Source of the DNA: Bacillota bacterium
GTDB taxonomy: Bacteria; Bacillota; Clostridia; Lachnospirales; Lachnospiraceae
DNA: 14,873 bases
Direction: 5' to 3'
Assembly (NCBI GenBank): GCA_023413555.1
Contig: JAEZPG010000124.1
Coordinates: 1 to 14,873 of the forward strand
In this document: positions 1 to 7,780 of the stretch, one piece after another
How the letters are laid out: every line of letters begins with the position of its first letter
How positions within the stretch are numbered: the stretch's first letter is position 1
Notes under the pieces: generated by a model
Told to the model about the DNA's origin: nothing
Seen by the model: the letters and a program-made list of their open reading frames with translations, nothing else
Database searches by the model: none
Program-made: the position numbers and the translations under genes

Positions 1-2
1 TG

Positions 3-332
3 GTTTTTATTGTTTGGCTGATAGTTGCCCCTTTTCTAGTGGAATTACTTATTAAAAAGGATAAAACAAAGGAACAGTCTAACATTCTGCCTGTCTTTTG
101 TAAGAAATACAACTATAATTATAAGGAACTAATTTCTCAGCTGACGGTGTATAGTATATTCTTACTGTATCTGATGGTACAGTTTTATGCCAATACACAT
201 AGTTCCATTACGGAGGTTTATATTGTATATGCACCGATTATGTATGCTTTTGGGTCTCTGGCAGGGTTTATTGGTCTTTATATGTATATAAGAAAGAAAA
301 TTGGTAATGAATTAGAGAACAATCAACTTTAG
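3..332 (+). CDS. C-terminal part of an unidentified integral membrane protein (5' truncated)
   Basis: The frame is open to the left edge, so the gene starts outside the window and only the last 109 residues are visible; the GTG at position 39 has no ribosome binding site and is unlikely to be the true start. Three hydrophobic stretches can be seen: one at the truncated edge (VFIVWLIVAPFLVELL), one around SIFLLYLMVQFY and one around YAFGSLAGFIGLYMYI, the last followed by a charged tail with RKKIGNELENN. This suggests a polytopic membrane protein ending on a short polar, probably cytoplasmic tail. I do not recognise a family, and no catalytic motif is visible. No clear terminator follows it; the next gene has its own promoter. 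Confidence 0.6.
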   Translation, partial: VFIVWLIVAPFLVELLIKKDKTKEQSNILPVFCKKYNYNYKELISQLTVYSIFLLYLMVQFYANTHSSITEVYIVYAPIMYAFGSLAGFIGLYMYIRKKIGNELENNQL

Positions 333-423
333 AAAATAAAGGGGGGTATTGTGATTAATATATGACCGAGAGAGGCGAAAATTAGGAAAAAGAACTAGAA
401 TTAGCAATATTTAAAAAAAAATC

Positions 424-452
424 TTTAAAAAAAATGAAAAACTGTTTATAAT
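424..452 (+). promoter_or_regulatory. Predicted sigma-A promoter of mbl
   Basis: TTTAAA at 424-429 and a perfect TATAAT at 447-452 are separated by 17 bases. The region upstream is very A-rich, which could act as an UP element. The predicted leader is about 80 bases and ends in the GGAG ribosome binding site before position 541. The -35 box is only four of six to consensus. Confidence 0.55.
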
Positions 453-540
453 ATAAGATATGTTATTATGAAAAGTACAATAATGATATGTCTTAGCATA
501 TTAGATAGATAAAGATGGAAAGTTTGAAAGGAGAAACTTC

Positions 541-1530
541 ATGTTGGGTAGTGATATTGGAATTGATTTAGGAACCGCTAGTGTACTTGTTTATATAAAA
601 GGAAAGGGCGTTGTTTTAAAAGAGCCATCTGTTGTAGCTTTTGACCGAGACACCAACAAGACTAAGGCTATCGGAGAAGAAGCTAGGTTAATGTTAGGTA
701 GAACTCCTGGTAATATTGTAGCTGTAAGGCCTTTACGTCAGGGTGTAATTTCTGATTATACGGTAACTGAAAAGATGTTAAAGTACTTTATTCAAAAGGC
801 GGTAGGAAAACAACGTTTTAGAAAGCCAAGAATTAGTGTTTGCGTGCCTAGTGGTGTTACAGAAGTTGAGAAGAAGGCTGTTGAGGATGCAACTTATCAG
901 GCTGGAGCAAGAGAAGTTGCCATTATCGAAGAACCAATCGCTGCTGCTATTGGTGCCGGAATCGATATATCCAGACCATGCGGTAACATGATTGTAGATA
1001 TCGGTGGAGGTACTACTGATATAGCTGTTATCTCTCTTGGTGGTACAGTAGTTAGTACTTCTATTAAAATTGCCGGTGATGATTTTGATGAAGCAATCGT
1101 TCGTTATATGAGAAAGAAACACAATTTATTAATAGGTGAAAGAACTGCAGAGGATATTAAAATCAAGATTGGTTCTGCATTTAAGAGACCAGAAGTTGCT
1201 TCTATGGATGTCAGAGGACGTAATCTTGTAACAGGCCTTCCAAAGACAATTACTGTAACTTCTGATGAGACAGAAGAAGCATTACGAGAGACTACTTCTC
1301 AGATCGTAGAAGCAGTTCACTCAGTGTTAGAAAAAACTCCACCAGAATTAGCTGCTGATATTGCAGATCGTGGTATCGTATTAACTGGTGGCGGATGTTT
1401 ATTATATGGCCTGGAGGAGCTTATTGAAAGCAAGACAGGCATTACTACAATGACAGCAGAGGATCCTATGACAGCTGTAGCTATTGGGACAGGTAAGTTT
1501 GTAGAATTTCTAGCAGGAAAAAGAGACTAA
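541..1530 (+). CDS. mbl: MreB-family actin homologue, Mbl type (rod-shape cytoskeleton)
   Basis: This is an ATP-binding actin-like protein that forms membrane-associated filaments on the inner face of the cytoplasmic membrane and guides the lateral-wall synthesis machinery. The 329 residues match the family's usual length. Visible motifs are phosphate loop 1 (DLGTAS, residues 9-14), the IEEP segment around residues 129-132 with the catalytic glutamate region, phosphate loop 2 (DIGGGTTD, 153-160) and the adenosine-site glycines (TGGG, 282-285). The N-terminus DIGIDLGTA and the KGKGVVLKEPSVVA stretch look like Bacillus Mbl, and the position directly upstream of flhO/flgG homologues is the Bacillus subtilis mbl-flhO-flhP order, which is why Mbl rather than MreB is preferred. 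The ribosome binding site GAAAGGAG sits just before the ATG. It has its own promoter and terminator, so it is probably not co-transcribed with the flagellar genes. A generic MreB paralogue is the alternative. Confidence 0.93.
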   Translation: MLGSDIGIDLGTASVLVYIKGKGVVLKEPSVVAFDRDTNKTKAIGEEARLMLGRTPGNIVAVRPLRQGVISDYTVTEKMLKYFIQKAVGKQRFRKPRISVCVPSGVTEVEKKAVEDATYQAGAREVAIIEEPIAAAIGAGIDISRPCGNMIVDIGGGTTDIAVISLGGTVVSTSIKIAGDDFDEAIVRYMRKKHNLLIGERTAEDIKIKIGSAFKRPEVASMDVRGRNLVTGLPKTITVTSDETEEALRETTSQIVEAVHSVLEKTPPELAADIADRGIVLTGGGCLLYGLEELIESKTGITTMTAEDPMTAVAIGTGKFVEFLAGKRD

Positions 1531-1547
1531 TCAGTTGCATGATAATT

Positions 1548-1580
1548 AAAGTAGCTTCCCTTTCCTTGGGAAGCTACTTT
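1548..1580 (+). terminator. Intrinsic terminator after mbl
   Basis: A perfect 13-bp stem (1548-1560 pairing with 1568-1580) encloses a 7-base loop, 17 bases after the mbl stop. The 3' arm ends in CTTT but no long T tract follows, so termination may be incomplete or the hairpin may also protect the mRNA 3' end. Confidence 0.75.
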
Positions 1581-1612
1581 CGGTTAAGCTTCAAATATTT
1601 TTGAATTAATTT

Positions 1613-1639
1613 TAAAGTTATTGTAGAGGTAGCCGATAT
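1613..1639 (+). promoter_or_regulatory. Sigma-D (sigma-28/FliA-type) flagellar promoter
   Basis: TAAA at 1613-1616, then exactly 15 bases, then GCCGATAT at 1632-1639. This matches the established Gram-positive sigma-D consensus (TAAA, 15-base spacer, GCCGATAT) at every position. It lies 41 bases upstream of the flhO start and downstream of the mbl terminator, so it should drive the three-gene rod operon. A TATAAT-like sequence overlaps just downstream (ATATAATAT), but no well-spaced -35 box accompanies it. Confidence 0.88.
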
Positions 1640-1680
1640 ATAATATGGGTTGTTAACTAAAGCCAGAAGGGAAGGATCAA

Positions 1681-2454
1681 ATGGTTAGAGGTTTATATTC
1701 CGCCTATTGTGGTATGATGAGTGAACAAAAGCGATTAGATATTATTTCTAACAATATTGCTAATGCTGCTACGGTGGGATACAAGAGTGAAGGAGTGACA
1801 AATCAATCCTTTGATAGTGTTTATACTTTAAAGATCAAAGATGCCACAAACGGCTTTGTGGACGAAAGAATCGGAAGTATGAGCTTAGGATCCAAGATTG
1901 GTGAGGTTTATACCAATTATACGCAAGGTTCTTTAAGACAAACAGGTTATACTTTTGATTTAGCCATGGAAGGTAAGGGTTTTTTTGCAGTATCTGTTAT
2001 GGATGGTGAAGGCAAAGAATCCATTAAATATACACGGGATGGAAGCTTTAAGATGGGAAATGGTGGAATTCTCCTAGATACTGACGGCAATCATGTAGTA
2101 GGAGAAAGTGGAAACATTCAAATCCCTATCGATGCAACAGAGATTACCATTGATTCTATAGGTGGGATTTATGCAGATGGTAACTATGTTGACAGTGTAA
2201 AGATTACAGATTTTTCAGATTATGATTACATAAAAAAGTTTGGTAACAATCTGTATGAAACAGTAGATGGCGCGGAAGAAATTCCAGTGACAGGGACTGT
2301 TCGTCAGAAATATTTGGAGCAATCCAATGTTAACTCTGTTAAAGAGATGGTGAACATGATTACCATTACAAGAGCGTATGAGGCAAACCAGAAGGTGATT
2401 AATACTGTTGATAGCATGCTTGATAAGGCAGTTAATTCTGTGGGAAGACTATAA
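1681..2454 (+). CDS. flhO: Flagellar rod protein, FlgF/FlhO type
   Basis: This is a structural subunit of the flagellar rod, exported through the flagellar type III apparatus and assembled in the periplasm-equivalent wall zone. The 257-residue protein carries the N-terminal flagellar basal-body rod signature (GLYSAYCGMM, SNNIANAATVGYK, roughly residues 4-36) and the C-terminal signature with SNVNSVKEMVNMI and RAYEANQKVI (roughly 214-240), the two coiled-coil-forming ends typical of rod and hook proteins. The middle segment resembles the FlgE/F/G core (FDLAMEGKGFFAV near 95-107). There is no cleavable signal peptide, as expected for this export route. It is the first gene of a sigma-D operon, with 17 bases between its stop and the next start. 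Its place right after mbl is that of Bacillus flhO. FlgF versus FlhO is only a naming choice; a FlgG-family rod protein is certain. Confidence 0.9.
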   Translation: MVRGLYSAYCGMMSEQKRLDIISNNIANAATVGYKSEGVTNQSFDSVYTLKIKDATNGFVDERIGSMSLGSKIGEVYTNYTQGSLRQTGYTFDLAMEGKGFFAVSVMDGEGKESIKYTRDGSFKMGNGGILLDTDGNHVVGESGNIQIPIDATEITIDSIGGIYADGNYVDSVKITDFSDYDYIKKFGNNLYETVDGAEEIPVTGTVRQKYLEQSNVNSVKEMVNMITITRAYEANQKVINTVDSMLDKAVNSVGRL

Positions 2455-2471
2455 GAAAGGGGATATAGCCT

Positions 2472-3287
2472 ATGATGAGATCATTATGGACTGCAGCTAC
2501 TGGTATGACAGCTCAGCAGGTCAATGTAGATACCATTTCTAATAATTTAGCCAATATAAATACCAGTGGCTTTAAAAAAGATACAGCGGAGTTTAAATCT
2601 CTGCTTTATCAAAGTATACAGGAGAGATCCACCGATAGTGAGGGAAATCAGAAACCAGTTGGTGTACAGGTGGGGCTTGGAGTTCGTAATTCAGCTATTA
2701 CCACTCGGTTTGACCAAGGAACCATTACTCCTACAGAAAATCCTTTAGACTTAGCGATTGCTGGCACTGGCTTTTTTATGGTACAGCGGCCGGATGGTGG
2801 CATTGGATATGTAAGAGGTGGGAGTTTTACCGCTGCATTAATAGGTGGTGGTATCACCATTGCTGACAGTGATGGTAACCCAGTTTTGGATATAAATCAA
2901 CAGCCAATCATCTTTGATACCTCTTATAACATGTCAAAGATTATTATTGATGGCACTGGTAGAATTGCATTTCCTGATGAAAAAGGGAATCCACAGTTTG
3001 AAGATGCACAGTTGGGAATTGTTCAGTTTAATAATCCTGCTGGACTTACCAAGTTAGGGAATAACTATTTTGCTGAAAGCGAAGCTTCTGGTGAACCAAA
3101 ACTGGAAATTGATGATGAAACCATAACTAAGAGTATAGTTAGGCAGCAATGTCTAGAGGCATCTAATGTTTCAGCGGTAGATGAGATGGTTAATCTTATT
3201 GTTGCACAGCGTGCTTATGAAATGAATTCAAAGATTATTACTGCATCTGATACTATGTTACAGCAGGCGAATAACTTACGTTCATAA
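2472..3287 (+). CDS. flgG: Flagellar distal-rod protein FlgG/FlhP type
   Basis: A second rod subunit, 271 residues. The N-terminus MMRSLWTAATGMTAQQ with SNNLANINTSGFKKD is close to the classic FlgG signature, and AEFKSLLYQ follows as usual. The core contains NPLDLAIAGTGFFMV (about 96-110), and the C-terminus has the family's EASNVSAVDEMVNLI and AQRAYEMNSKII segments. It probably forms the distal rod linking the proximal rod to the hook. Two adjacent ATG codons (2472 and 2475) are both possible; the AAAGGGG site at 2456-2462 gives better spacing to the first. It is the second gene of the sigma-D operon, in the flhP position of the Bacillus mbl-flhO-flhP arrangement. No odd features are seen. 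Confidence 0.92.
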   Translation: MMRSLWTAATGMTAQQVNVDTISNNLANINTSGFKKDTAEFKSLLYQSIQERSTDSEGNQKPVGVQVGLGVRNSAITTRFDQGTITPTENPLDLAIAGTGFFMVQRPDGGIGYVRGGSFTAALIGGGITIADSDGNPVLDINQQPIIFDTSYNMSKIIIDGTGRIAFPDEKGNPQFEDAQLGIVQFNNPAGLTKLGNNYFAESEASGEPKLEIDDETITKSIVRQQCLEASNVSAVDEMVNLIVAQRAYEMNSKIITASDTMLQQANNLRS

Positions 3288-3307
3288 TTTAGATAGGAGG
3301 AATGTAG

Positions 3308-3643
3308 ATGAGTATATCTATTGATAACAGTAATATATCTTCCTTATATTCGACCAATTCTTCTAATAAAATATCTGGTGATAAATTGAAATCTACCTTG
3401 ACTGGAGATTTTTCCAATGCCACAGATGAGGAATTGATGGATGTTTGCAAAGACTTTGAGGCATATTTTGTTGAAATGGTAATGAAAGAAATGAGAAAAA
3501 CCGTACCCTCCAGTGAGAAGAATGAGTATATGGAGTATTTCGGAGATAACTTATATCAAGAATATGCTAAAAATATAGCAGATAGTGGTTCTATTGGTTT
3601 GGCTAAGACACTTTATGAATCTATGAAGAGAGATAGATTATAG
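3308..3643 (+). CDS. Flagellar rod-binding protein (FlgJ N-terminal domain type)
   Basis: A 111-residue protein matching the rod-binding domain found at the N-terminus of Proteobacterial FlgJ, which caps and assists rod assembly. Diagnostic segments are CKDFEAYFVEMVMKEMRKT (residues 47-65), the YFGDNLYQEYAKNIA stretch (77-91) and the GSIGLAKTLYESM ending (94-106). The first 35 residues are Ser/Asn-rich and probably disordered. The muramidase half of FlgJ is absent, which is common in Firmicutes, so wall opening for the rod must be done by another hydrolase. A strong AGGAGG site precedes the ATG, and 20 bases separate it from flgG. It is the third and apparently last gene of the sigma-D operon. 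Confidence 0.85.
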   Translation: MSISIDNSNISSLYSTNSSNKISGDKLKSTLTGDFSNATDEELMDVCKDFEAYFVEMVMKEMRKTVPSSEKNEYMEYFGDNLYQEYAKNIADSGSIGLAKTLYESMKRDRL

Positions 3644-3720
3644 GATTATGAGGAACACAGTAAATATTTACAAGCAAAGGATTAATTTGTCGGTTGGGAC
3701 TTATTACTGTAAAGAAAATC

Positions 3721-3749
3721 TTGTGCAACGATTAAGGTATTGCTATAAT
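3721..3749 (+). promoter_or_regulatory. Predicted promoter of recD2 with extended -10
   Basis: TTGTGC at 3721-3726, 17 bases, then TATAAT at 3744-3749 preceded by TGC, giving an extended -10 (TGnTATAAT). The leader to the GTG at 3826 would be about 70 bases and would contain the hairpin at 3776-3801. The rest of the 182-base gap 3644-3825 holds no gene; a perfect 12-base AT-rich palindrome lies at 3660-3671. Confidence 0.6.
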
Positions 3750-3775
3750 AATTGAATAGAGAGCATAGAGATAAA

Positions 3776-3801
3776 GGGCTGTCGCAATGCTGCGATAGCC
3801 C
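3776..3801 (+). terminator. Terminator-like hairpin upstream of recD2
   Basis: An 11-bp stem (3776-3786 with 3791-3801, one G-U pair, 4-base loop ATGC) is followed by ATTTTAG. It could terminate the flagellar operon, but it sits downstream of a good promoter and only 25 bases before the recD2 start, so it would also lie in the recD2 5' leader. The T tract is short. Confidence 0.6.
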
Positions 3802-3825
3802 ATTTTAGCGAGGTGGAAAGAACCA

Positions 3826-6048
3826 GTGGAAGAAGTGTTGGAAGGTTATGTGGACCGAATTGTATATCGTAACAGCGAGAATGGCTATACCGTTTTAAAT
3901 CTGGTTCGAGATGATATAGAGATGACAGTTGTGGGAACCTTTACCTTTGTTAGTGAGGGAGAATATATCTGTGTAACTGGTACGTATGCCACTCACTCTG
4001 TTTACGGGGAGCAGCTAGTAATGAAGTCATATGAGGTGAAAGAACCTGAGGACTTATTTTCCATAGAGAGGTATTTGGGTTCGGGTGCAATCAAAGGTGT
4101 AGGATGTGCATTGGCTGCACGTATTGTACGTAAATTTAAGAAGGAGACCTTTGACATTATTGAAAGGGAGCCTGAAAGGCTTTCAGAAATAAAGGGAATC
4201 AGTGAACGTATGGCAAGGGAAATAGGAATTCAGTTTGAAGAAAAGCGGGATATGCGTAATGCAATGCTATTCCTTCAAAAATATGGAATATCCAACACCT
4301 ATGCAATCAAGATATACCAACAATACGGCCAGAAAATGTATGATATCATCCAGAAGAATCCGTACCAGTTAGCAGAGGATATCAGTGGCATAGGATTTAA
4401 GCTTGCGGATGAGATTGCCAGAAATGTTGGAATATCTCCAGATTCCAGTGATCGAATTAAAGCCGGAATCCTATATGTACTAAACAATGCTTCAGGATTA
4501 GGCCATGTCTATTTGCCAGAACAGGAGCTTTTAAGACAGAGCAGTGAACTTCTTCTGGTGGACCTAACTGATATAGAGCATCATTTACTTGATATGCAAA
4601 TTGATAAAAGAGTTATTGTAAAGGAAATGGAGGATACTAAGGTTATATATAGTTCTATTTATTACTATATGGAGTTGAATTGTGCCAGAATGTTGCATGA
4701 TTTGAATGTGAAATACGATTTAGCTGAGCAAGTTTTAGCTGAGCGGGTATTGCGGTTGGAACGAAGTGCAGGTATTACCTTAGATGACATGCAACGCCAG
4801 GCAGTATATGAAGCCGCCAAGAATGGACTTCTTATTATTACGGGTGGTCCGGGAACCGGTAAAACTACTACGATTAATCAGATTATTCGATTCTTCGAGT
4901 CAGAAGGGTTACAGTTTTTACTGGCAGCACCTACAGGCCGGGCGGCTAAGCGGATGAGTGAGACTACTGGATACGAGGCTCAGACCATCCATCGCCTGCT
5001 GGAGCTTAATGGAGCAATGGAAGAATCAGATGTTCGTATGAAGTTTGAACGAAATGATGAAAATCCATTGGAGGCAGATGCTATCATTATAGATGAGATG
5101 TCCATGGTAGACATAAATTTACTCCATGCTTTTTTGAAAGCTGTATCGGTTGGCACGAGAGTAGTCTTTGTAGGGGATGTTAATCAACTTCCAAGTGTAG
5201 GTCCCGGCAATGTGTTAAAGGATATGATCCATTCTGAATGTTTTAATGTGGTTCGTCTTACCAGGATATTTCGTCAAGCTGCAGAAAGCACCATAATTAC
5301 CAATGCTCATAAGATAAATGAAGGTAAGCCAATCAGACTTGACAATAAGAATAAAGATTTCTTTATGCTTAAGAGAGAGGATACTACTTTAATTACTCGA
5401 GTGGTCCTATCTCTCGTGATGGAGAAGATGCCAAAATATGTGAATGCCGCACCGCTTGACATTCAGGTTCTTACACCTATGCGTAAAGGGGAACTTGGGG
5501 TTTTTAAGTTGAATGAGGTATTACAACGATATATGAATCCTCCTGCCCCTGATAAAAAGGAGAAGGAGTTCAGAGAAGTTATATTTCGTGAAGGCGATAA
5601 GGTCATGCAGATTAAGAATAATTATCAGATTGAGTGGGAAAATCGCAATGAGTACGATGTTTGCTTAAATAAAGGGACGGGGGTTTTTAATGGAGACTGT
5701 GGAATCATTGTTGAGATTAATACTTTCGCGGAACTTATGACTATTGAGTTTGAAGAAGGAAGGAGGGTTGAGTATCCATTTGCCAATTTGGAGGAATTGG
5801 AACTGGCTTATGCCATAACGATTCACAAATCTCAAGGTAGTGAATATCCGGCTGTAGTAATTCCTCTTCTGACAGGTCCTAGAATGTTATTTAACCGGAA
5901 CCTTTTATACACTGCGGTAACAAGGGCAAAGAAATGTGTTACTATTGTAGGAAGTGAGGATATGGTACAGAGGATGATAGATAATACCATGGAGCAGAAA
6001 CGTTATTCAAGCCTGAATGTACGAATCAAAGAAATCAATGGTTTGTAA
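3826..6048 (+). CDS. recD2: RecD2-type SF1 DNA helicase (RecD/TraA family, YrrC-like)
   Basis: An ATP-dependent 5'-3' DNA helicase of superfamily 1B, of the long RecD2 form that acts without RecBC and has roles in replication-fork and mismatch-related repair in other Firmicutes. The 740 residues fit the family. The N-terminal RecD2 extension contains helix-hairpin-helix-like segments (GSGAIKGVG about 86-93, EIKGIS about 121-126, DISGIG about 185-190). Helicase motifs follow in order: Walker A GGPGTGKT (340-347), Ia APTGRAA (368-374), II DEMSMVD (423-429), III GDVNQLPSVG (450-459), IV LTRIFRQ (478-484), and C-terminal HKSQG (667-671) and YTAVTRAKK (695-703). All key ATPase residues are present. 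The start is GTG at 3826 with GAGGTGG upstream; no ATG lies near. It is a single-gene unit between the flagellar operon and the nucleotidyltransferase operon. Confidence 0.95.
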   Translation: MEEVLEGYVDRIVYRNSENGYTVLNLVRDDIEMTVVGTFTFVSEGEYICVTGTYATHSVYGEQLVMKSYEVKEPEDLFSIERYLGSGAIKGVGCALAARIVRKFKKETFDIIEREPERLSEIKGISERMAREIGIQFEEKRDMRNAMLFLQKYGISNTYAIKIYQQYGQKMYDIIQKNPYQLAEDISGIGFKLADEIARNVGISPDSSDRIKAGILYVLNNASGLGHVYLPEQELLRQSSELLLVDLTDIEHHLLDMQIDKRVIVKEMEDTKVIYSSIYYYMELNCARMLHDLNVKYDLAEQVLAERVLRLERSAGITLDDMQRQAVYEAAKNGLLIITGGPGTGKTTTINQIIRFFESEGLQFLLAAPTGRAAKRMSETTGYEAQTIHRLLELNGAMEESDVRMKFERNDENPLEADAIIIDEMSMVDINLLHAFLKAVSVGTRVVFVGDVNQLPSVGPGNVLKDMIHSECFNVVRLTRIFRQAAESTIITNAHKINEGKPIRLDNKNKDFFMLKREDTTLITRVVLSLVMEKMPKYVNAAPLDIQVLTPMRKGELGVFKLNEVLQRYMNPPAPDKKEKEFREVIFREGDKVMQIKNNYQIEWENRNEYDVCLNKGTGVFNGDCGIIVEINTFAELMTIEFEEGRRVEYPFANLEELELAYAITIHKSQGSEYPAVVIPLLTGPRMLFNRNLLYTAVTRAKKCVTIVGSEDMVQRMIDNTMEQKRYSSLNVRIKEINGL

Positions 6049-6071
6049 AATGTATAGTTATATAATATAAT
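6043..6071 (+). promoter_or_regulatory. Predicted promoter of the nucleotidyltransferase-comF-yvyF operon
   Basis: TTGTAA at 6043-6048 overlaps the recD2 stop codon. After 17 bases comes TATAAT at 6066-6071. A second TATAAT at 6061-6066 lies too close to that -35 to pair with it. The region is so AT-rich that chance matches are possible. Confidence 0.5.
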
Positions 6072-6137
6072 ATACACAGTGCTATGTATAGATATAGGGA
6101 AAAATGTGATTAATGTAAGGAATAAAGGAGAATAGGT

Positions 6138-7040
6138 ATGGATTGTACTTTAGTAGTAATGGCTGCTGGAATGGGAAGTCGTTTTGGTGGAATCAAACAG
6201 CTTGAGCCGGTAGGACCAAGTGGTGAAATAATAATGGATTATTCAGCTTATGCAGCTAAAAAAGCAGGATTTAATAAGATTATTTTTATTATACGTAAAG
6301 ACTTGGAAGAGGATTTTGTTAAAATTGTGGGTAATAGAGTAGCAGAGCAGATTAAAGTGGAGTATGTATTTCAGGAGCTGGATGATTTGCCAGAAGGTTT
6401 TTCGGTGCCGGAGGGTAGAGTAAAGCCATGGGGAACGGGACATGCAATTCTGTCTGTAAAGGACTCTATTCATGAACCTTTTGCAGTAGTTAACGCTGAT
6501 GATTATTACGGTGAAGAAGGATTCAAAATAATTCATGACTTCTTAATCAGCCAGACAATGATTTCCGATCAATATAACATTTCTATGGTAGGGTTTCAGT
6601 TAGGCAATACGTTAAGTGAAAATGGTTCAGTGACCAGAGGTGTATGTAAGGTTAATTCAGAACACAAGCTCATAGATATACTGGAAACCTCCGGTATCCA
6701 TAGAGATGGTGACAAGATTATTTCTGATATAGAAGGACAGAATTTGACAGATCAAACTCCTGTATCCATGAATATGTGGGGCTTTATGCCAGATTTTCTA
6801 AATGAATTAGAAGATCGTTTTGTGGAGTTTCTTTCCCAGCTAGAAGGAAATGAGTTGAAGGCTGAGTTCCTTCTTCCAATGATTGTAGGCGATTTAATAA
6901 AAGAAAATAAAGCAGAGGTTACTGTACTATCTTCAAAAGATAAATGGTTCGGTGTAACCTATAAAGAGGATAAAGAATATGTAGTGAAATCTTTTGCAGA
7001 ACTTGTAAAACAAGGGGTTTATCCAGCGAAATTATTCTAG
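6138..7040 (+). CDS. Sugar-phosphate nucleotidyltransferase-like protein
   Basis: A 300-residue protein of the NTP-transferase fold that makes NDP-sugars or similar activated compounds. The N-terminal nucleotide-binding loop is seen as MAAGMGSRFGGIKQLEPVG (residues 8-26), a variant of the usual GxGxRxxxxTxxxPK signature. The metal-binding aspartates lie in VVNADDYYG (117-125). The PWGTGHAIL segment (98-105) corresponds to the substrate-proximal GTAxA motif of nucleotidyltransferases. The C-terminal third (FLLPMIVGDLI, KDKWFGVTYKEDK) has no left-handed beta-helix repeats, so no acyltransferase domain. The actual sugar or alcohol substrate cannot be read from the sequence. A good AAAGGAG site precedes the ATG. 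Only 10 bases separate it from comF, so the two are likely co-transcribed; whether that reflects a shared pathway is unknown. Confidence 0.8.
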   Translation: MDCTLVVMAAGMGSRFGGIKQLEPVGPSGEIIMDYSAYAAKKAGFNKIIFIIRKDLEEDFVKIVGNRVAEQIKVEYVFQELDDLPEGFSVPEGRVKPWGTGHAILSVKDSIHEPFAVVNADDYYGEEGFKIIHDFLISQTMISDQYNISMVGFQLGNTLSENGSVTRGVCKVNSEHKLIDILETSGIHRDGDKIISDIEGQNLTDQTPVSMNMWGFMPDFLNELEDRFVEFLSQLEGNELKAEFLLPMIVGDLIKENKAEVTVLSSKDKWFGVTYKEDKEYVVKSFAELVKQGVYPAKLF

Positions 7041-7050
7041 GAGATATAGA

Positions 7051-7770
7051 ATGAGGGGATTAAAGGTTGTACTGGATTTCCTATATCCTAAAAGGTGCCC
7101 TATATGTGAGAATATCGTAATTCCCAAGGGTAGACTAATATGTAGAACCTGTTATGAGGAATTGCCTTTTGTTGTAGAACCACGATGTAAAAAATGTGGG
7201 AAACCTTTAGGTAATATGGAGAAAGAGTACTGTTACGACTGTGAGAAAAAAACCTTTCACTATGAGTCCGGATATGGTTTATGGATCTACGATGGGAAGA
7301 TGAAAAATTCCATGTCTGCCTTTAAATATCGAGGTAAAAGGGAATATGCTGATTTTTTTGGTCAGGAACTTTTATTAAATTATAAAAACTGGATACAGGC
7401 CATGGGAATCCAGGTAATAGTCCCGGTCCCTATACATAATAAGAAACTTCGAAAAAGAGGTTATAATCAAGCAGGGCTTTTGGCTGAGATAGTCGGAAGA
7501 GGGACAGGAATACCAGTTGAAGAACAATTAGAACGCTGTATTAATACCAAACCACAAAAAGTATTAGATAACAGAGAAAGAATATATAACCTACAGAATG
7601 CCTTTCGAATTAACCAGAAGAAGAAATTTCCCACGAGAGATAAGATAATATTATTGATTGACGATATATATACTACAGGGAGTACAATAGAAATATGTAC
7701 AAATGCATTACTTGAAGCAGGAGCTGATAAAGTATTTTTTCTCTGCTTGTTCATAGGAAAAGGTTATTAG
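7051..7770 (+). CDS. comF: ComF family protein (amidophosphoribosyltransferase-like, competence)
   Basis: A cytoplasmic protein that in naturally competent bacteria helps handle incoming single-stranded DNA; in many non-competent bacteria its role is unclear. The N-terminus carries two zinc-ribbon-like Cys pairs (C16/C19 with C31/C34, C46/C49 with C61/C64). The C-terminal half is a phosphoribosyltransferase domain with KRGYNQ (135-140) and the PRPP-binding loop LLIDDIYTTGST (201-212). The 239 residues fit ComFC. It starts 10 bases after the nucleotidyltransferase and stops 10 bases before the flagellar protein gene, giving the comFC-yvyF order known from Bacillus. Nothing else in the window belongs to DNA uptake machinery. 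Confidence 0.92.
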   Translation: MRGLKVVLDFLYPKRCPICENIVIPKGRLICRTCYEELPFVVEPRCKKCGKPLGNMEKEYCYDCEKKTFHYESGYGLWIYDGKMKNSMSAFKYRGKREYADFFGQELLLNYKNWIQAMGIQVIVPVPIHNKKLRKRGYNQAGLLAEIVGRGTGIPVEEQLERCINTKPQKVLDNRERIYNLQNAFRINQKKKFPTRDKIILLIDDIYTTGSTIEICTNALLEAGADKVFFLCLFIGKGY

Positions 7771-7780
7771 GAGGTGTAAT

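Noticed and set aside
778..1122. Minus-strand open frame of 114 codons inside mbl
   Set aside because: It lies antisense to strongly conserved MreB-family coding sequence, has no ribosome binding site, and encodes a low-complexity Ser/Thr/Asn-rich product typical of an antisense shadow.
3649..3756. Plus-strand 35-codon frame starting MRNTVNIYKQ after the rod-binding protein gene
   Set aside because: There is no ribosome binding site, and it runs through the recD2 promoter elements.
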